DNA from: Klebsiella planticola ATCC 33531
GTDB lineage: Bacteria; Pseudomonadota; Gammaproteobacteria; Enterobacterales; Enterobacteriaceae
Direction of reading: 5' to 3'
Length of the DNA: 64,000 bases
Assembly (NCBI RefSeq): GCF_000735435.1
Contig: NZ_JMPP01000028.1
Coordinates: 114,313-178,312, forward strand
Shown: in pieces, positions 8,828-18,538 of the stretch
How positions within the stretch are numbered: position 1 is the first letter of the stretch
How the letters are laid out: the number at the start of each line of letters is the position of its first letter
Translations under genes and position numbers: made by a program
The notes under the pieces: generated by a model
The model's database searches: none
What the model was told of the DNA's origin: nothing
Seen by the model: the letters and a program-made list of their open reading frames with translations, nothing else

Positions 8828-8856
8828 AAAACAAAGCCCGCACACGGCGGGCTTTA
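8828..8856 (-). terminator. Terminator of the porin gene
   Basis: AAAGCCCGC (8833-8841) pairs with GCGGGCTTT (8847-8855), and the minus strand continues into TTTGTTTTTC, about 15 nt past the porin stop. The 250 bp between serU and this hairpin hold no gene I can recognise. Confidence 0.75.
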
Positions 8857-8870
8857 AAGCGTAAATCGCA

Positions 8871-9941
8871 TCAGAACTGATAGGTAATACCGACAGCAAA
8901 CTGATCGTCTTCGGCGGCACCCGTGATGATGCTGTCTTTGTGATCGATCAGGTTAAATTTGTAAGCACTGTAGACATTGAAATTTTTGTTGAAGTAGTAC
9001 CAGGTACCCAGTTCGATATAATTCATAATTTCAGCATCCTTGCCGCCGTTTGTGCCGAGATCTTTGCCTTGAGCATAGACATAGCCGAGAGAAGGGCGCA
9101 GACCGAAATCAAACTGGTACTGAACGACGGCCTCGATATTTTGCGTTTTGTTGGCGAAAACGCCGTTGGCCATTGGCGTCATGTTATGCGATTCGGCATA
9201 CATCACCGCCGTGTAAATGCTATTGGCGTCATACTTAGCGGCTAAACTCCAGACTTCTGCGTTTTCACCTTTACGGTCTGCCGTCTGCTCGTCGGTACGG
9301 TCTGAATTACTGTAGGCGGCGGCAAAACCAAATCCATCGATACTGTAATCGACCGATGTGCTATAGCCGTCACCGTTAGCTTTTAAACGATCGCGGTTAT
9401 TATTTTTACCCTGGTATTGCAGCCCGATATTCAGGCCGTCAACCAGGCCGAAAAAGTCGCTGTTACGGTAGGTGGCGATCCCGTTGGTACGACCCGTCAT
9501 AAAGTTGTCGGTCGCCACCAGGCCATCGCCACCCCATTCGACCAGCATATCGGTGTAACCCGCCGCGTCATAAACCAGGCCATAGTTACGACCATAATCA
9601 AATGAGCCGTAGTTGGCGAATTTTAAACCGGCAAACGCCAGACGCGTAGCGCTACCCTGTTCGCCTTCTGGTTTATCCGCTTTGATGTTGTACTCAAACC
9701 GGCCATAGCCAGTCAGGTCACTGTTAATCTGGGTTTCACCTTTGACGCCGAAACGGGCGTAAGTGGTATCCCTGGAGTTGTTGTCACTGTTGTTGCGATC
9801 GGTGTCGGTGAAAATATGTTCACCTACCATTTTGCCGTAGAAATCGAGCTTGTTTCCGTTCTTATTGTAGATTTCTGCCGCATTAACTGCTCCGGCCAAT
9901 AGTAATAGCGGAACCAGAAGTGCCAGTGTTTTTCTTTTCAT
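8871..9941 (-). CDS. yedS: Outer-membrane general porin, OmpC/OmpF family (YedS-like)
   Basis: This 356-residue precursor has a signal peptide (MKRKTLALLVPLLLLAGAVNA) with cleavage before AEIYNKNGNKLDFYGK, the conserved mature start of enterobacterial porins. It ends in an aromatic residue (VGITYQF) as required for BAM-dependent assembly. Hallmarks of the 16-strand trimeric porin are YGRFEYN, the eyelet-loop L3 region near FMTGRTNG, and IELGTWYYFNKNFNVYSAYKFNL. The start at 9941 (rather than 9965) gives the signal peptide and an AAGGGA Shine-Dalgarno. Position near serU and drpB/yedJ/dcm corresponds to E. coli yedS, a pseudogene in K-12 but apparently intact here. It mediates diffusion of small hydrophilic solutes. 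Confidence 0.92.
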   Translation of the reverse strand: MKRKTLALLVPLLLLAGAVNAAEIYNKNGNKLDFYGKMVGEHIFTDTDRNNSDNNSRDTTYARFGVKGETQINSDLTGYGRFEYNIKADKPEGEQGSATRLAFAGLKFANYGSFDYGRNYGLVYDAAGYTDMLVEWGGDGLVATDNFMTGRTNGIATYRNSDFFGLVDGLNIGLQYQGKNNNRDRLKANGDGYSTSVDYSIDGFGFAAAYSNSDRTDEQTADRKGENAEVWSLAAKYDANSIYTAVMYAESHNMTPMANGVFANKTQNIEAVVQYQFDFGLRPSLGYVYAQGKDLGTNGGKDAEIMNYIELGTWYYFNKNFNVYSAYKFNLIDHKDSIITGAAEDDQFAVGITYQF

Positions 9942-10533
9942 TATATATTCCCTTTTAATCATCATTAATATGAATGGAGATGAGTATTGCAGAAAACAAT
10001 TTCATACTATCGGTAAGGTTCACTTTTATTTAAAATAAAAATGTAAATAAGTTATATCCAATATTACAAAATGTTTCTATTTGAATTTTTATATTAAAAA
10101 ATTATCATTTTGGAATGATGTATTTTTGTTGTTTATTGTTTTCAATAACAATACGTTAAGTGTTTTTGTTGATATATTTATGTCACTAATTTTATTTCTA
10201 TTAATTATGACTGTTGTTTGAATGATTTGGGTGGGTTATTTAACTCATCGATAATGCGCCAGGCTGAAATATGCGTTCGGATTGATGCAGGTTTTGACGA
10301 TGGAAAAATATCCCTCAGGTATCTTGCTATTATTATCCGTCGCGGCTTTACGACGATGAACAATAAATCCTGAGATGCTGGCGCGAAAGCATCGCTATCT
10401 CGCGATGGTTAAACGCGGTTGTTCACGGGAGGAAGGTGCTGTTTCGTTATCTTTTTCACAGTATAATGTGACGCGCATCACTTTTTTTTGGCCATGTGCT
10501 GCGGTTTCGTTGTCAGTTAAAGGAGAGGAGTTA
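9942..10533. other. AT-rich intergenic region upstream of the porin
   Basis: About 590 bp, very AT-rich for the first 270 bp beside the porin start, a composition common in OmpR- and H-NS-regulated porin promoters; I do not identify individual operators. The right half is ordinary. No gene is supported; upstream ATGs in frame with the next gene lack ribosome binding sites. Confidence 0.4.
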
Positions 10534-10815
10534 ATGGAGCAGAAAGCGAAACGAAGCCCGGGCGGGAAACTTGCCCTGTGGGTCTTTTATGCCTTTTGTG
10601 GTTACTTTCTGTGGGCAATGGCGCGCTACTGGTGGGTCGTTGGTAAAATTGAAAGTGTCCCCGGCGCGACAATTGACGGCGATCTGGGATCGACGTCAGG
10701 TAAGTGGCTTGGTGCTCTGCTCGGTTTTCTTGTGCTGAGCGTTGTCGGCGCCATCCTCGGGGCGATAGCCTGGTACACCCGCCCTGACCCCGGGATGCAT
10801 GAACAACACGATTAA
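10534..10815 (+). CDS. drpB: Small inner-membrane protein, DrpB/YedR-like
   Basis: This 93-residue protein has two predicted membrane segments (about 14-36, LALWVFYAFCGYFLWAMARYW, and 57-78, KWLGALLGFLVLSVVGAILGAI) flanking a short loop. E. coli YedR, renamed DrpB, is a small inner-membrane protein recruited to the division site. The assignment here rests mainly on size, topology and position directly before yedJ-dcm. I chose ATG 10534 because AAAGGAGAGGAG precedes it by a few bases; an upstream in-frame ATG at 10375 has no such signal. Confidence 0.6.
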   Translation: MEQKAKRSPGGKLALWVFYAFCGYFLWAMARYWWVVGKIESVPGATIDGDLGSTSGKWLGALLGFLVLSVVGAILGAIAWYTRPDPGMHEQHD

Positions 10816-10857
10816 AGTTGCTATGCTCAACGCTGACCTTCTCTCAGAGGAACGTGT

Positions 10858-11553
10858 ATGCAACAACTTGACTGGCAGCAACGCTTTGAAGCCTGGCTTG
10901 CGGGACATCTCACCGAGGGCGACTCGGCGCACGACATTTCGCACTTCCGGCGCGTGTGGGGAACCGCACAGCGGCTGGCTGAAGAGAGTCAAGTCGATCG
11001 TCTGGTCATTCTGACCGCCTGTTATTTTCATGACATTGTTAGCCTGCCGAAAAACCATCCCGAGCGCAGCCGCTCCTCGGTGATGGCGGCAGAAAAAACG
11101 CTGGCTATTCTCCAGTCGTCATTCCCGGACTTTCCGTGCGACCGCTATCCTGCCGTTTATCACGCGATTGAAGCGCACAGTTTCAGTGCCGGTATTTCCC
11201 CGCAAAGCGCAGAGGCGAAAATTGTCCAGGATGCCGATCGGCTGGAGGCACTCGGCGCAATTGGACTGGCCCGCGTCTTCGCGGTGTCCGGGGCACTGAA
11301 CAACATCTTGTTTGATGCTGACGATCCCTTTGCTGACCGGCGTAAGCTGGATGACAAAAAATATGCGCTGGACCATTTCCAGTGCAAGCTGTTGCGATTA
11401 CCCGAGACGATGCAAACGGACAAAGGCAAAGAGATGGCGCTACACAATGCGCGCTTCCTCGTGCAATTTATGGCCAAGCTTAGCGCTGAGCTTCGCGGCG
11501 ACCCGCAGTCGGTCGATGAGGCGGTTTTAAGGCGCTTTGAGCCACTGGTCTGA
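10858..11553 (+). CDS. yedJ: HD-domain phosphohydrolase YedJ
   Basis: This 231-residue member of the HD superfamily has metal-binding residues His29 (HDISHFRRV), His58-Asp59 (ACYFHDIV) and Asp125/127 ([11 protein letters not shown]). The family hydrolyses phosphate esters or nucleotides; the physiological substrate of YedJ is not established. It starts behind AGAGGAACGT and lies 42 nt after the DrpB-like gene and just upstream of dcm, the order known from E. coli. Confidence 0.93.
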   Translation: MQQLDWQQRFEAWLAGHLTEGDSAHDISHFRRVWGTAQRLAEESQVDRLVILTACYFHDIVSLPKNHPERSRSSVMAAEKTLAILQSSFPDFPCDRYPAVYHAIEAHSFSAGISPQSAEAKIVQDADRLEALGAIGLARVFAVSGALNNILFDADDPFADRRKLDDKKYALDHFQCKLLRLPETMQTDKGKEMALHNARFLVQFMAKLSAELRGDPQSVDEAVLRRFEPLV

Positions 11554-11609
11554 AACTGCCCGCATGATTTATGGTAATCTCTGCAAAATTGTTCGGGCTG
11601 GTTGAGGGT

Positions 11610-13043
11610 ATGCCGCAAAATTTATCGAAGGAAAAGAGCCTGTTGTTGCCACCGGAACATGCCGGGGAAGAGGCTCAGGCGCTGCTGCGCCAGCTGATGG
11701 CAATATACGATGTGAAAACGCTGGTGGCATTTCTGCTGGCCGTTGGCGATCGTCACTGGAGCCCGGCTATATTAAAACGCGTGGCGACGGTTGAGCGGGC
11801 GGCTAACCGTATTACGGCCAAAGAGTATGCCCGTCTGGCAACGCTGCTGCCGCCACCGCCGGCCCACCATCCCCATTATGCTTTCCGGTTCGTCGATCTG
11901 TTTGCCGGAATCGGCGGGATCCGCAGCGGCTTTGAGGCGATCCGCGGACAGTGTGTTTTCACCAGTGAATGGAATAAGCATGCGGTGCGCACCTACAAAG
12001 CCAACTGGTATTGTGACCCGAATCAGCACCGCTTCAACGAAGATATTCGTGATATTACCCTCAGCCATCGCCCGGATGTGAGCGATGAACAAGCCGCGCA
12101 GCATATTCGCGATACGATTCCTCCGCACGATGTTCTGCTCGCGGGCTTTCCCTGCCAGCCTTTTTCGCTGGCCGGGGTATCGAAGAAAAATGCGCTGGGC
12201 CGGGCCCACGGTTTCGCGTGTGAAACCCAGGGAACGCTGTTCTTTGATGTGGTCAGAATTATCGCTGCCCGCAGGCCTGCCATCTTTGTACTGGAGAACG
12301 TTAAAAACCTGAAAAGCCATGATAAAGGACGGACATTCCGCATTATCATGCAGACGCTGGATGAGCTGGGTTATGAAGTCTCCGATGCCGACCACAGCGG
12401 CGCCGACGATCCGAAAGTGATCGATGGACGTCATTTCTTACCCCAGCACCGCGAACGTATTGTGCTGGTGGGCTTCCGTCGCGATCTCCAGCTGCACGAC
12501 GGTTTTACCCTGCGCGATATCTCAAAATTTTACCCGACCGCGCGCCCGACCTTTGGCGATCTGCTGGAACCGACGGTGGATGCTAAATTTATTCTGACGC
12601 CGGTGCTGTGGAAGTATCTGTATCACTATGCGCGCAAGCATCAGGCGCTGGGCAACGGGTTTGGTTACGGACTGGTTGATCCACGCAATCCTCAGAGCGT
12701 GGCGCGCACGCTATCCGCGCGCTATTACAAAGACGGTGCCGAGATTCTGGTCGATCGCGGCTGGGATCGCCCGTTGGGCGAGCAACACTTCGACGATACG
12801 CAAAATCAGCTTCGTCGTCCGCGTCGGCTGACGCCGCGCGAATGCGCACGGTTGATGGGGTTTGAAAGTCCGCAGGGCTATCGCTTCCGCATTCCGGTTT
12901 CCGATACCCAGGCCTATCGCCAGTTCGGTAATTCAGTCGTGGTGCCGGTGTTTGCGGCCGTCGCGAAATTACTTGCGCCGCGAATCGAGCAGGCCGTGGC
13001 GCAGCGTGAGTCCGAGGATCAAGACGGTGGACGTCCACGATAA
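11610..13043 (+). CDS. dcm: DNA cytosine-C5 methyltransferase Dcm
   Basis: Dcm methylates the inner cytosine of CCWGG. The product has the m5C-methyltransferase motifs: [12 protein letters not shown] (motif I, AdoMet binding, residues 98-103), the catalytic PCQPF loop (Cys182), ENVKNL (motif VI), QHRERI (motif VIII) and the C-terminal [11 protein letters not shown] (motif X). Starting at ATG 11610 gives 477 residues, close to the E. coli 472; ATG 11571 would add 13 residues without clear homology. Neither has a strong Shine-Dalgarno. The gene overlaps vsr by 17 nt, as in E. coli. Confidence 0.95.
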   Translation: MPQNLSKEKSLLLPPEHAGEEAQALLRQLMAIYDVKTLVAFLLAVGDRHWSPAILKRVATVERAANRITAKEYARLATLLPPPPAHHPHYAFRFVDLFAGIGGIRSGFEAIRGQCVFTSEWNKHAVRTYKANWYCDPNQHRFNEDIRDITLSHRPDVSDEQAAQHIRDTIPPHDVLLAGFPCQPFSLAGVSKKNALGRAHGFACETQGTLFFDVVRIIAARRPAIFVLENVKNLKSHDKGRTFRIIMQTLDELGYEVSDADHSGADDPKVIDGRHFLPQHRERIVLVGFRRDLQLHDGFTLRDISKFYPTARPTFGDLLEPTVDAKFILTPVLWKYLYHYARKHQALGNGFGYGLVDPRNPQSVARTLSARYYKDGAEILVDRGWDRPLGEQHFDDTQNQLRRPRRLTPRECARLMGFESPQGYRFRIPVSDTQAYRQFGNSVVVPVFAAVAKLLAPRIEQAVAQRESEDQDGGRPR

Positions 13044-13518
13044 AAGCACGCGCAGTAAAAACATGCGGGCGATTGGCCAGCGCGATACGGCAATCGAAAA
13101 ACGGCTCGCCGCGCTGCTCGCTCAGGGCGGATTTACGTTTACTGTTCAGGATGCGACTTTGCCGGGGCGTCCGGATTTTGTCGTGGCAGAGTACCGCTGC
13201 GTGATTTTTACCCACGGCTGTTTCTGGCATCACCATCGTTGCTATCTGTTTAAAGTGCCCGCGACGCGCACGGAATTCTGGTTGGATAAAATCGGCAAGA
13301 ACGTCGCGCGCGATAGCCGCGATATCCTGCGGTTGCAGGAGCGAGGGTGGCGGGTGCTGGTCGTCTGGGAATGTGCGCTGCGCGGGCGACTAAAGCTGAG
13401 CGATGAGGCGTTGAGTGAGCGCCTGGAAGAGTGGATCTGCGGCGGTGGTGACCGCGCGCAGATCGACACGCTGGGCATTGGTGAGCTACAGCTTACTTCT
13501 CCACCTCACAAGGCGTAA
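13027..13518 (+). CDS. vsr: Very short patch repair endonuclease Vsr
   Basis: Vsr nicks 5' of the mismatched T at T:G pairs created by deamination of Dcm-methylated cytosine. The 163-residue product keeps the Asp50 catalytic residue in LPGRPDFVV, His63 in FTHGCFW, and Trp67/His68, which intercalate and coordinate. The start is assigned to GTG 13027: GAGGA lies 8 nt upstream and the N-terminus [15 protein letters not shown] aligns with E. coli from its third residue. The last 26 bp overlap the convergent yedA gene, so the two share their 3' ends. Confidence 0.94.
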   Translation: MDVHDKSTRSKNMRAIGQRDTAIEKRLAALLAQGGFTFTVQDATLPGRPDFVVAEYRCVIFTHGCFWHHHRCYLFKVPATRTEFWLDKIGKNVARDSRDILRLQERGWRVLVVWECALRGRLKLSDEALSERLEEWICGGGDRAQIDTLGIGELQLTSPPHKA

Positions 13519-14404
13519 CTTCAGCTCGGGCGGGGAACAGGTATTTCCCCAGCGTGACCAGCACAACGGCAAAAATAATTACCCCCAGCGCCAGCCATTC
13601 GATGGACGAGAGGCTCTCTCCGGCAAATCCGGTCCCCAGCAGGACCGCCACTACGGGATTCACGTAAGCGTAGCTGGTGGCGACGGCGGGGGTGACGTTA
13701 CGAATTAAATACATGTAGGCGTTAATGGCGATAAGAGAGCCAAAAATCGCCAGATAGGCAACGGCAAAAATACTTGACCACGACGGCATTTGGCTCAGGG
13801 TTTCGCCGGTCGCCCAGGAGGCGACCGCCAGGACGACTCCCGCGGAGAGCATTTCAATCGCACCGGCCATCATGCCTGTCGGAAGCTCAATCCGGGAACC
13901 GTAAACGGAACCAAATGCCCAGCTCATGGAGCCGATAAGAATCAACAGCGCCCCCCACGGATTACCGCTCAGATTCCCGCCGCTGTTAAGCAGAATGATG
14001 CCCGCCAGACCGATGGCAATCCCCAGCCACTCAATCTTGCGGGTGGTGATACCAAAAAAACGGCTAAAGCAGAGCGTGAAGAGCGGCACAGTCGCCACCA
14101 TGACCGCTGCAATGCCAGAAGGCACATGCTGGTGCTCGGCCAGGGTGACAAAACCATTTCCGACGGCCAGCAGCAGGATGCCGATCAGTGCCGCATTGAG
14201 CAGAGGTCGTAGCGGCGGAAGCGAGTGACCGGTTGCCAGCAGATAAGCGAGCAGTAGCCCGCCGGCGGAGAGAAAGCGGATACCGGCCATCATCAACGGG
14301 GGCCAGCTGGCAACACCAATGGCAATGGCAAAATAGGTCGATCCCCAGATGATATAAAGCGCAAACAGGGCTCCGATAAGGGGCAGAAGCTGGCGGGTAG
14401 CCAT
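13493..14404 (-). CDS. yedA: Drug/metabolite transporter, EamA family (YedA)
   Basis: This 303-residue inner-membrane protein has about ten hydrophobic segments arranged as two EamA repeats; WGSTYFAIAIGVASWPPLM near the N-terminus and the second-repeat YLIRNVTPAVATSYAYVNPV are typical. Family members export amino acids or small metabolites; the substrate of YedA is not established. It is convergent with vsr, as in E. coli, and its upstream side faces yedI across about 230 bp. Confidence 0.92.
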   Translation of the reverse strand: MATRQLLPLIGALFALYIIWGSTYFAIAIGVASWPPLMMAGIRFLSAGGLLLAYLLATGHSLPPLRPLLNAALIGILLLAVGNGFVTLAEHQHVPSGIAAVMVATVPLFTLCFSRFFGITTRKIEWLGIAIGLAGIILLNSGGNLSGNPWGALLILIGSMSWAFGSVYGSRIELPTGMMAGAIEMLSAGVVLAVASWATGETLSQMPSWSSIFAVAYLAIFGSLIAINAYMYLIRNVTPAVATSYAYVNPVVAVLLGTGFAGESLSSIEWLALGVIIFAVVLVTLGKYLFPARAEVTPCEVEK

Positions 14405-14633
14405 ACGTCCTCACGACGGTACAGAGATAGAAAGGAGACATATAGTAAACGTGAAAACTACTGCGCTGGCGAGTGCTTTAATTGATCGATAATTGTTAAA
14501 TTTATATTGACTCTGTGCACCTCTGGGCGAAAAAGCACTTTTACCTCATACTTATGCGGACATGGCCGCTAAGCGTTCAGGTTGCAGCCGGAGCGCCTGG
14601 GGATTAACCCTCAATAAATGAAGGAATACAATT

Positions 14634-15545
14634 TTGGCAGGAAGTAGTCTTTTAACGCTGTTGGATGATATCGCCACCTTGCTGGACGATATTTCCATGA
14701 TGGGGAAACTGGCAGCGAAAAAAACGGCCGGCGTGCTGGGAGACGATCTCTCTCTTAATGCCCAGCAGGTGACGGGCGTTAGGGCCAATCGTGAGCTCCC
14801 CGTTGTCTGGGGCGTTGCAAAGGGATCGTTCGTCAATAAAGTGATTTTAGTGCCGTTGGCCTTACTGATCAGCGCGTTTATTCCCTGGGCGATTACGCCA
14901 TTGCTGATGCTGGGCGGCGCATTCCTGTGCTATGAAGGCGTTGAGAAAGTGCTGCACAGCCTGCAGGCGCGCAAACACAAGGAAGATCCGCAGGCCCGTC
15001 AGCAGCGTCTGGAGGCGCTGGCGCAGCAAGATCCGCTGGCATTTGAACGTGATAAAGTGAAAGGGGCGATACGCACAGACTTTATTCTGTCCGCTGAAAT
15101 CGTGGCCATTACGCTGGGTATCGTGGCCGATGCGCCGCTGCTCAATCAGATTCTGATTCTCTCCGGGATTGCGATCCTGGTGACCGTTGGCGTGTACGGC
15201 CTGGTCGGGATTATCGTGAAGCTGGATGATATGGGCTACTGGCTGGTGAAGAAGAGCAGCGCGCTGGCGCGCTGGGTCGGTAACGGGTTACTGGCGGTTG
15301 CGCCGCGCCTGATGAAGCTTCTCTCCATCGTCGGGACACTGGCGATGTTTCTGGTCGGCGGCGGCATTATCGTACACGGCATCGCGCCCCTTCATCATGC
15401 GGTTGAACATTGGGCAGGGGAGCAGTCCGCTCTCATTGCCTCACTGCTGCCGACCGGCGTCAACCTGGTGCTAGGCTTTATCGTCGGCGCGGTGGTGCTG
15501 GCTGGCGTGAAGGTTATCACCGGGTTTCGCGCTACGGCGGAGTAA
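14634..15545 (+). CDS. yedI: Inner-membrane protein YedI (DUF808)
   Basis: This 303-residue protein starts at a TTG codon preceded by [27 protein letters not shown] matches the E. coli N-terminus, which fixes the unusual start. It has several membrane segments, including [18 protein letters not shown] and a C-terminal pair. DUF808 proteins have no assigned function. A 9-codon reading frame beginning at ATG 14618 overlaps the TTG start in another frame and could modulate initiation, but this is speculation. Confidence 0.92.
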   Translation: MAGSSLLTLLDDIATLLDDISMMGKLAAKKTAGVLGDDLSLNAQQVTGVRANRELPVVWGVAKGSFVNKVILVPLALLISAFIPWAITPLLMLGGAFLCYEGVEKVLHSLQARKHKEDPQARQQRLEALAQQDPLAFERDKVKGAIRTDFILSAEIVAITLGIVADAPLLNQILILSGIAILVTVGVYGLVGIIVKLDDMGYWLVKKSSALARWVGNGLLAVAPRLMKLLSIVGTLAMFLVGGGIIVHGIAPLHHAVEHWAGEQSALIASLLPTGVNLVLGFIVGAVVLAGVKVITGFRATAE

Positions 15546-15621
15546 AATCTGCCGCTGATTATGCAAAATCGCTCAGCTTCGTCTATGGTGAAACAGTTTC
15601 TCCCAGATGACGGACTAAAAA

Positions 15622-15801
15622 ATGGTATTGTTGGTCAGTGATGAAGTGAGGCGAAAGAGCGGAGGGCCGCGCATGGTTGTGACGGGCTTCGCCAGCGGAA
15701 TGGTCGAATGTCGTTGGTATGACGGTTATGTCGTTAAACGCGAGGCGTTCCGTGAAGATGAGTTAGTTCGTGGGGAAGGGCAGCGACAGAAGAGTGCCTG
15801 A
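15622..15801 (+). CDS. yodC: Small protein YodC (DUF2158)
   Basis: This 59-codon frame encodes MVLLVSDEVRRKSGGPRM continuing to VECRWYDGYVVKREAF. It matches the YodC/DUF2158 family of small uncharacterised proteins, whose core SGGPRMVV and CRWYDG motifs are present. It lies between yedI and dgcQ, the E. coli location. No strong Shine-Dalgarno is seen before ATG 15622 (ACTAAAAA precedes it). It is followed at once by a strong terminator, so it is probably a separate short transcript or the end of the yedI unit. Confidence 0.85.
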   Translation: MVLLVSDEVRRKSGGPRMVVTGFASGMVECRWYDGYVVKREAFREDELVRGEGQRQKSA

Positions 15802-15809
15802 CTCCTGTA

Positions 15810-15840
15810 GCGCCCGGCAAAAGCCGGGCGCTTTGTCGTT
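15810..15840 (+). terminator. Terminator after yodC
   Basis: A perfect 9-bp GC stem, GCGCCCGGC (15810-15818), loop AAAA, GCCGGGCGC (15823-15831), is followed by TTTGTCGTT, starting 8 nt after the yodC stop. Confidence 0.85.
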
Positions 15841-15908
15841 ATACTGCTTATTTAACCAACAGGGAGCGTTGATGACGTTTGTTGCTTTGATGGTACTGCG
15901 AGAGAACA

Positions 15909-17582
15909 ATGGATAAACCACAGTGGGTAAGAAAACTTCGCCGCGTTTCTAGCCCGGGACATGTGGTTAATTATTGTTTTGTCGCAGTACTTTTTGTTTC
16001 TACGCTCCTGATCTGGCGCGAAGTGATGGTGTTGGAAGGGGCCTACGTTACCAACCAGCGCAACAATCTTGAAAACGTCGCCCATGAAATGGACAGTCTG
16101 CTGCTGTTCAACATCGACAGAATGGTGTTTTTCCGCAACGGGATGCAGTCGGCGCTTGAAACGCCGCTGGATTTTGAGATTTTGCGTCATGCAGAGCAGG
16201 AATACATGAGCAAACGCCATGAACCTATCTGGTCCGTGGCGTTACATAACCGGCGTACTCTCCCGGTGTATGGCGTCTCCGATGACTTTGTCGACAGTCA
16301 GAGCGCGCTCTCGCGTAACGATGCCCTGACTGGTAATGAGCTGATGGCGGTTCTGGAGCTGGGGTATCTCCTGCGTCTGGTCAACGATAATCGTGGCTTT
16401 AACGAACGCATGCTGTACATTTCGCGCAGCGGTTTTTTTACCAGCACCGAATTGCCAAAGAGTGCGGTACAGGCCCAGACGCTCTATACCCATGCGATCG
16501 CCGCCTCGTGGTTTATCCGGCAATCGCAGCGGAACAATCCCGATCGCGGGGTTATCTGGCAGACCGTTTTCGATGAGCGCGCGCAAAACGATGATTCGGT
16601 GGTGACGGCCTCTATTCCCCTTGATTTCCGACATGACTGGCTCGGCGTGCTGTCGATGGATTTTTCGGTGCGAGAGATGAAAGCGTTTCTGGTCAGCGCC
16701 ATTAAGGGAGGCCAGGAGGGGGAATACCAGCTGTATGACAGTCGGTTGAACCTGATAGCTTCCTCAGCGTCGGGGAATGTATTGAGCCTGTTGTCTGCCC
16801 GTGAACGGGCAATGCTTAGCTACGCGTTTTTGCATGAAAACCAGGGGGGGATTCGCTTATTAACGCGCTATATCAGCTGGCAGAAATTAAACAACTTTGA
16901 TGGCATGCTGCTGAGAATCCATACGCTCCAGGAAGGCGTGCGCGGTGCTTTCGGGACCATTACTATCGCGCTGACGCTGATGTGGCTACTCTTTACGCTG
17001 ATGCTGCTCATCTCCTGGCAGGTGATTTTGCGGATGGTGCGCAACATGAGTGTTCTGCAAAAGTCGCTGGAGTGGCAGGCCTGGCATGACGCGTTAACCC
17101 GCCTGTTGAATCGCGGCGCCTTATTTGAAAGGGCGATTGCCACCACCAGAATGTGCGAGCGGACAGGTCGGCCGATCTCGGTGATCCAGCTCGATCTCGA
17201 TTACTTTAAGAAGGTGAATGACCAGCATGGACACCAGGCGGGTGACCGCGTGCTGTCGCTGGTTGCCAGTACCATTGCCAGCAACATCCGTGAAGGCGAT
17301 CTGGCTGGACGTGTCGGCGGTGAAGAGTTTTGTGTTGTGATGCCTGACACCACCTTACAGATGGCGACAGCCATCGCCGAACGTATCCGCATCCGCATTT
17401 ACAGCCGTGAAATTCTCCTCTGCAACGACACCAGTTTGCGGATCAGTGCTTCACTGGGGGTGAGCAGCAGCGATGATTCTGCCGGGTTTAATTTTGAAAA
17501 CCTGCAGTCAACGGCCGATCACCGGCTCTACCTCGCCAAACAAAATGGACGCAACCAGGTCTGCTTTGCCGATTTGCTGTAG
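15909..17582 (+). CDS. dgcQ: Membrane-bound diguanylate cyclase DgcQ (YedQ)
   Basis: DgcQ makes cyclic di-GMP from two GTP. The 557-residue product has an N-terminal membrane helix (about 21-38), a large periplasmic sensing region, a second helix around 345-375 and a C-terminal GGDEF domain. The active-site signature is GGEEF at 470-474, with an RxxD product-inhibition site five residues before it (Arg461-Asp464), so the enzyme is predicted active and feedback-inhibited. In E. coli it is linked to cellulose regulation. Gene order yedI-yodC-dgcQ is conserved. No EAL domain is present. Confidence 0.93.
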   Translation: MDKPQWVRKLRRVSSPGHVVNYCFVAVLFVSTLLIWREVMVLEGAYVTNQRNNLENVAHEMDSLLLFNIDRMVFFRNGMQSALETPLDFEILRHAEQEYMSKRHEPIWSVALHNRRTLPVYGVSDDFVDSQSALSRNDALTGNELMAVLELGYLLRLVNDNRGFNERMLYISRSGFFTSTELPKSAVQAQTLYTHAIAASWFIRQSQRNNPDRGVIWQTVFDERAQNDDSVVTASIPLDFRHDWLGVLSMDFSVREMKAFLVSAIKGGQEGEYQLYDSRLNLIASSASGNVLSLLSARERAMLSYAFLHENQGGIRLLTRYISWQKLNNFDGMLLRIHTLQEGVRGAFGTITIALTLMWLLFTLMLLISWQVILRMVRNMSVLQKSLEWQAWHDALTRLLNRGALFERAIATTRMCERTGRPISVIQLDLDYFKKVNDQHGHQAGDRVLSLVASTIASNIREGDLAGRVGGEEFCVVMPDTTLQMATAIAERIRIRIYSREILLCNDTSLRISASLGVSSSDDSAGFNFENLQSTADHRLYLAKQNGRNQVCFADLL

Positions 17583-17778
17583 TGCGTCGCTTTTGGGAAA
17601 TGAGATTTATCTTAAAAAAACACCCGGGGTCAGTGAGCGATCGGGGAAAAAAGAACGCAATAAACCCTTGCGCCATCAGCATCCTGGGTGAGTGACAGAA
17701 AGTTCATCCCATTTCTCAATTATTTTCTTCATGAATAGCTCTTGTCATGCAAAATAATTGAGGATAATGTTTTCCCGC

Positions 17779-17862
17779 AACGGATATCCCGGTGTAACGA
17801 ATTTTCAAGTGCTTCTTGCATTAGCAAGTTTCATCCCGACTCCTGCGAGTCGGGATTTTTTT
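17779..17862 (+). ncRNA. dsrA: DsrA small regulatory RNA
   Basis: About 84 nt run from AACGGATATC to the U-run after CGGGATTTTTTT. They contain the DsrA core GTGTAACGAATTTT, the AAGTGCTTCTTGC...GCAAGTTTCATCCCGA segment and a terminator hairpin (ATCCCGACTC ... GAGTCGGGAT). In E. coli DsrA activates rpoS translation and represses hns by Hfq-dependent pairing; both pairing segments are recognisable. The first 11 nt and the terminator loop differ from the E. coli sequence as I recall it. It lies beside yodD, dsrB and rcsA as expected. The 5' end is inferred from homology. Confidence 0.88.
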
Positions 17863-17871
17863 CACCTGTAC

Positions 17872-18099
17872 CTAGCGGTTGATCTCCGTGACGCTAAAGT
17901 CATGAATATCGAGTTCAAACGCTTCCGCTAGTTCGCACCAGGTGTGATAGTCGCGGCCATCAACGCTGACGTGATGCGGATCGTCCCGCGAACGCCGTAT
18001 CTCGCTCTCGCTGATTTCATTAATCGCCGCCAGCAGGGCATCTACATCGACATTCACCCCGCGACTTCCCTCATATCCACTACCTTTGGCGGTTTTCAT
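17872..18099 (-). CDS. yodD: Stress-induced small protein YodD
   Basis: This 75-residue protein starts MKTAKGSG and contains VDVDALLAAINEISESEI and HVSVDGRDYHTWCELAEAFE, an almost unbroken match to E. coli YodD, which is induced by peroxide, cadmium and acid. ATG 18099 gives exactly the E. coli length; a Met at 18102 precedes it directly and longer upstream extensions are unsupported. It is convergent with DsrA: their 3' ends are only 10 nt apart, so the DsrA hairpin may serve both. Confidence 0.88.
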   Translation of the reverse strand: MKTAKGSGYEGSRGVNVDVDALLAAINEISESEIRRSRDDPHHVSVDGRDYHTWCELAEAFELDIHDFSVTEINR

Positions 18100-18281
18100 C
18101 ATGGCTACCTCGCTTGGCTCAGATCGTGCCTGTTTAAGTATAGGCATAAAATCAGAGGATGGTCGGCGCAGCATCAGGGGCAGCCGCAATGGCGGATGGT
18201 CTATAAAAACGCCACTCACCGGGCAGGGCGCTGCACAGCGGGCAGTTTTGTTCTACACTGGCTCAAAAATAGAGGAGATAA

Positions 18282-18473
<192 letters not shown>

Positions 18474-18488
18474 TTCGTGAGGCATCTG

Positions 18489-18538
18489 AACTGGCGGAGA
18501 GCACCGCCAGTTTTGCCTGCGCATGGTTCAGCGCAGGT
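18489..18538. terminator. Paired hairpins between dsrB and rcsA
   Basis: ACTGGCGG (18490-18497) pairs with CCGCCAGT (18504-18511) and is followed by TTTT, terminating dsrB. A second hairpin, CCTGCGC (18516-18522) with GCGCAGG (18531-18537), encloses the rcsA stop codon and is positioned to end the convergent transcript. Confidence 0.7.

Noticed and set aside
15622..15801. yodC as an antitoxin gene
   Set aside because: The small protein matches the conserved YodC family in its E. coli context and no toxin gene adjoins it.
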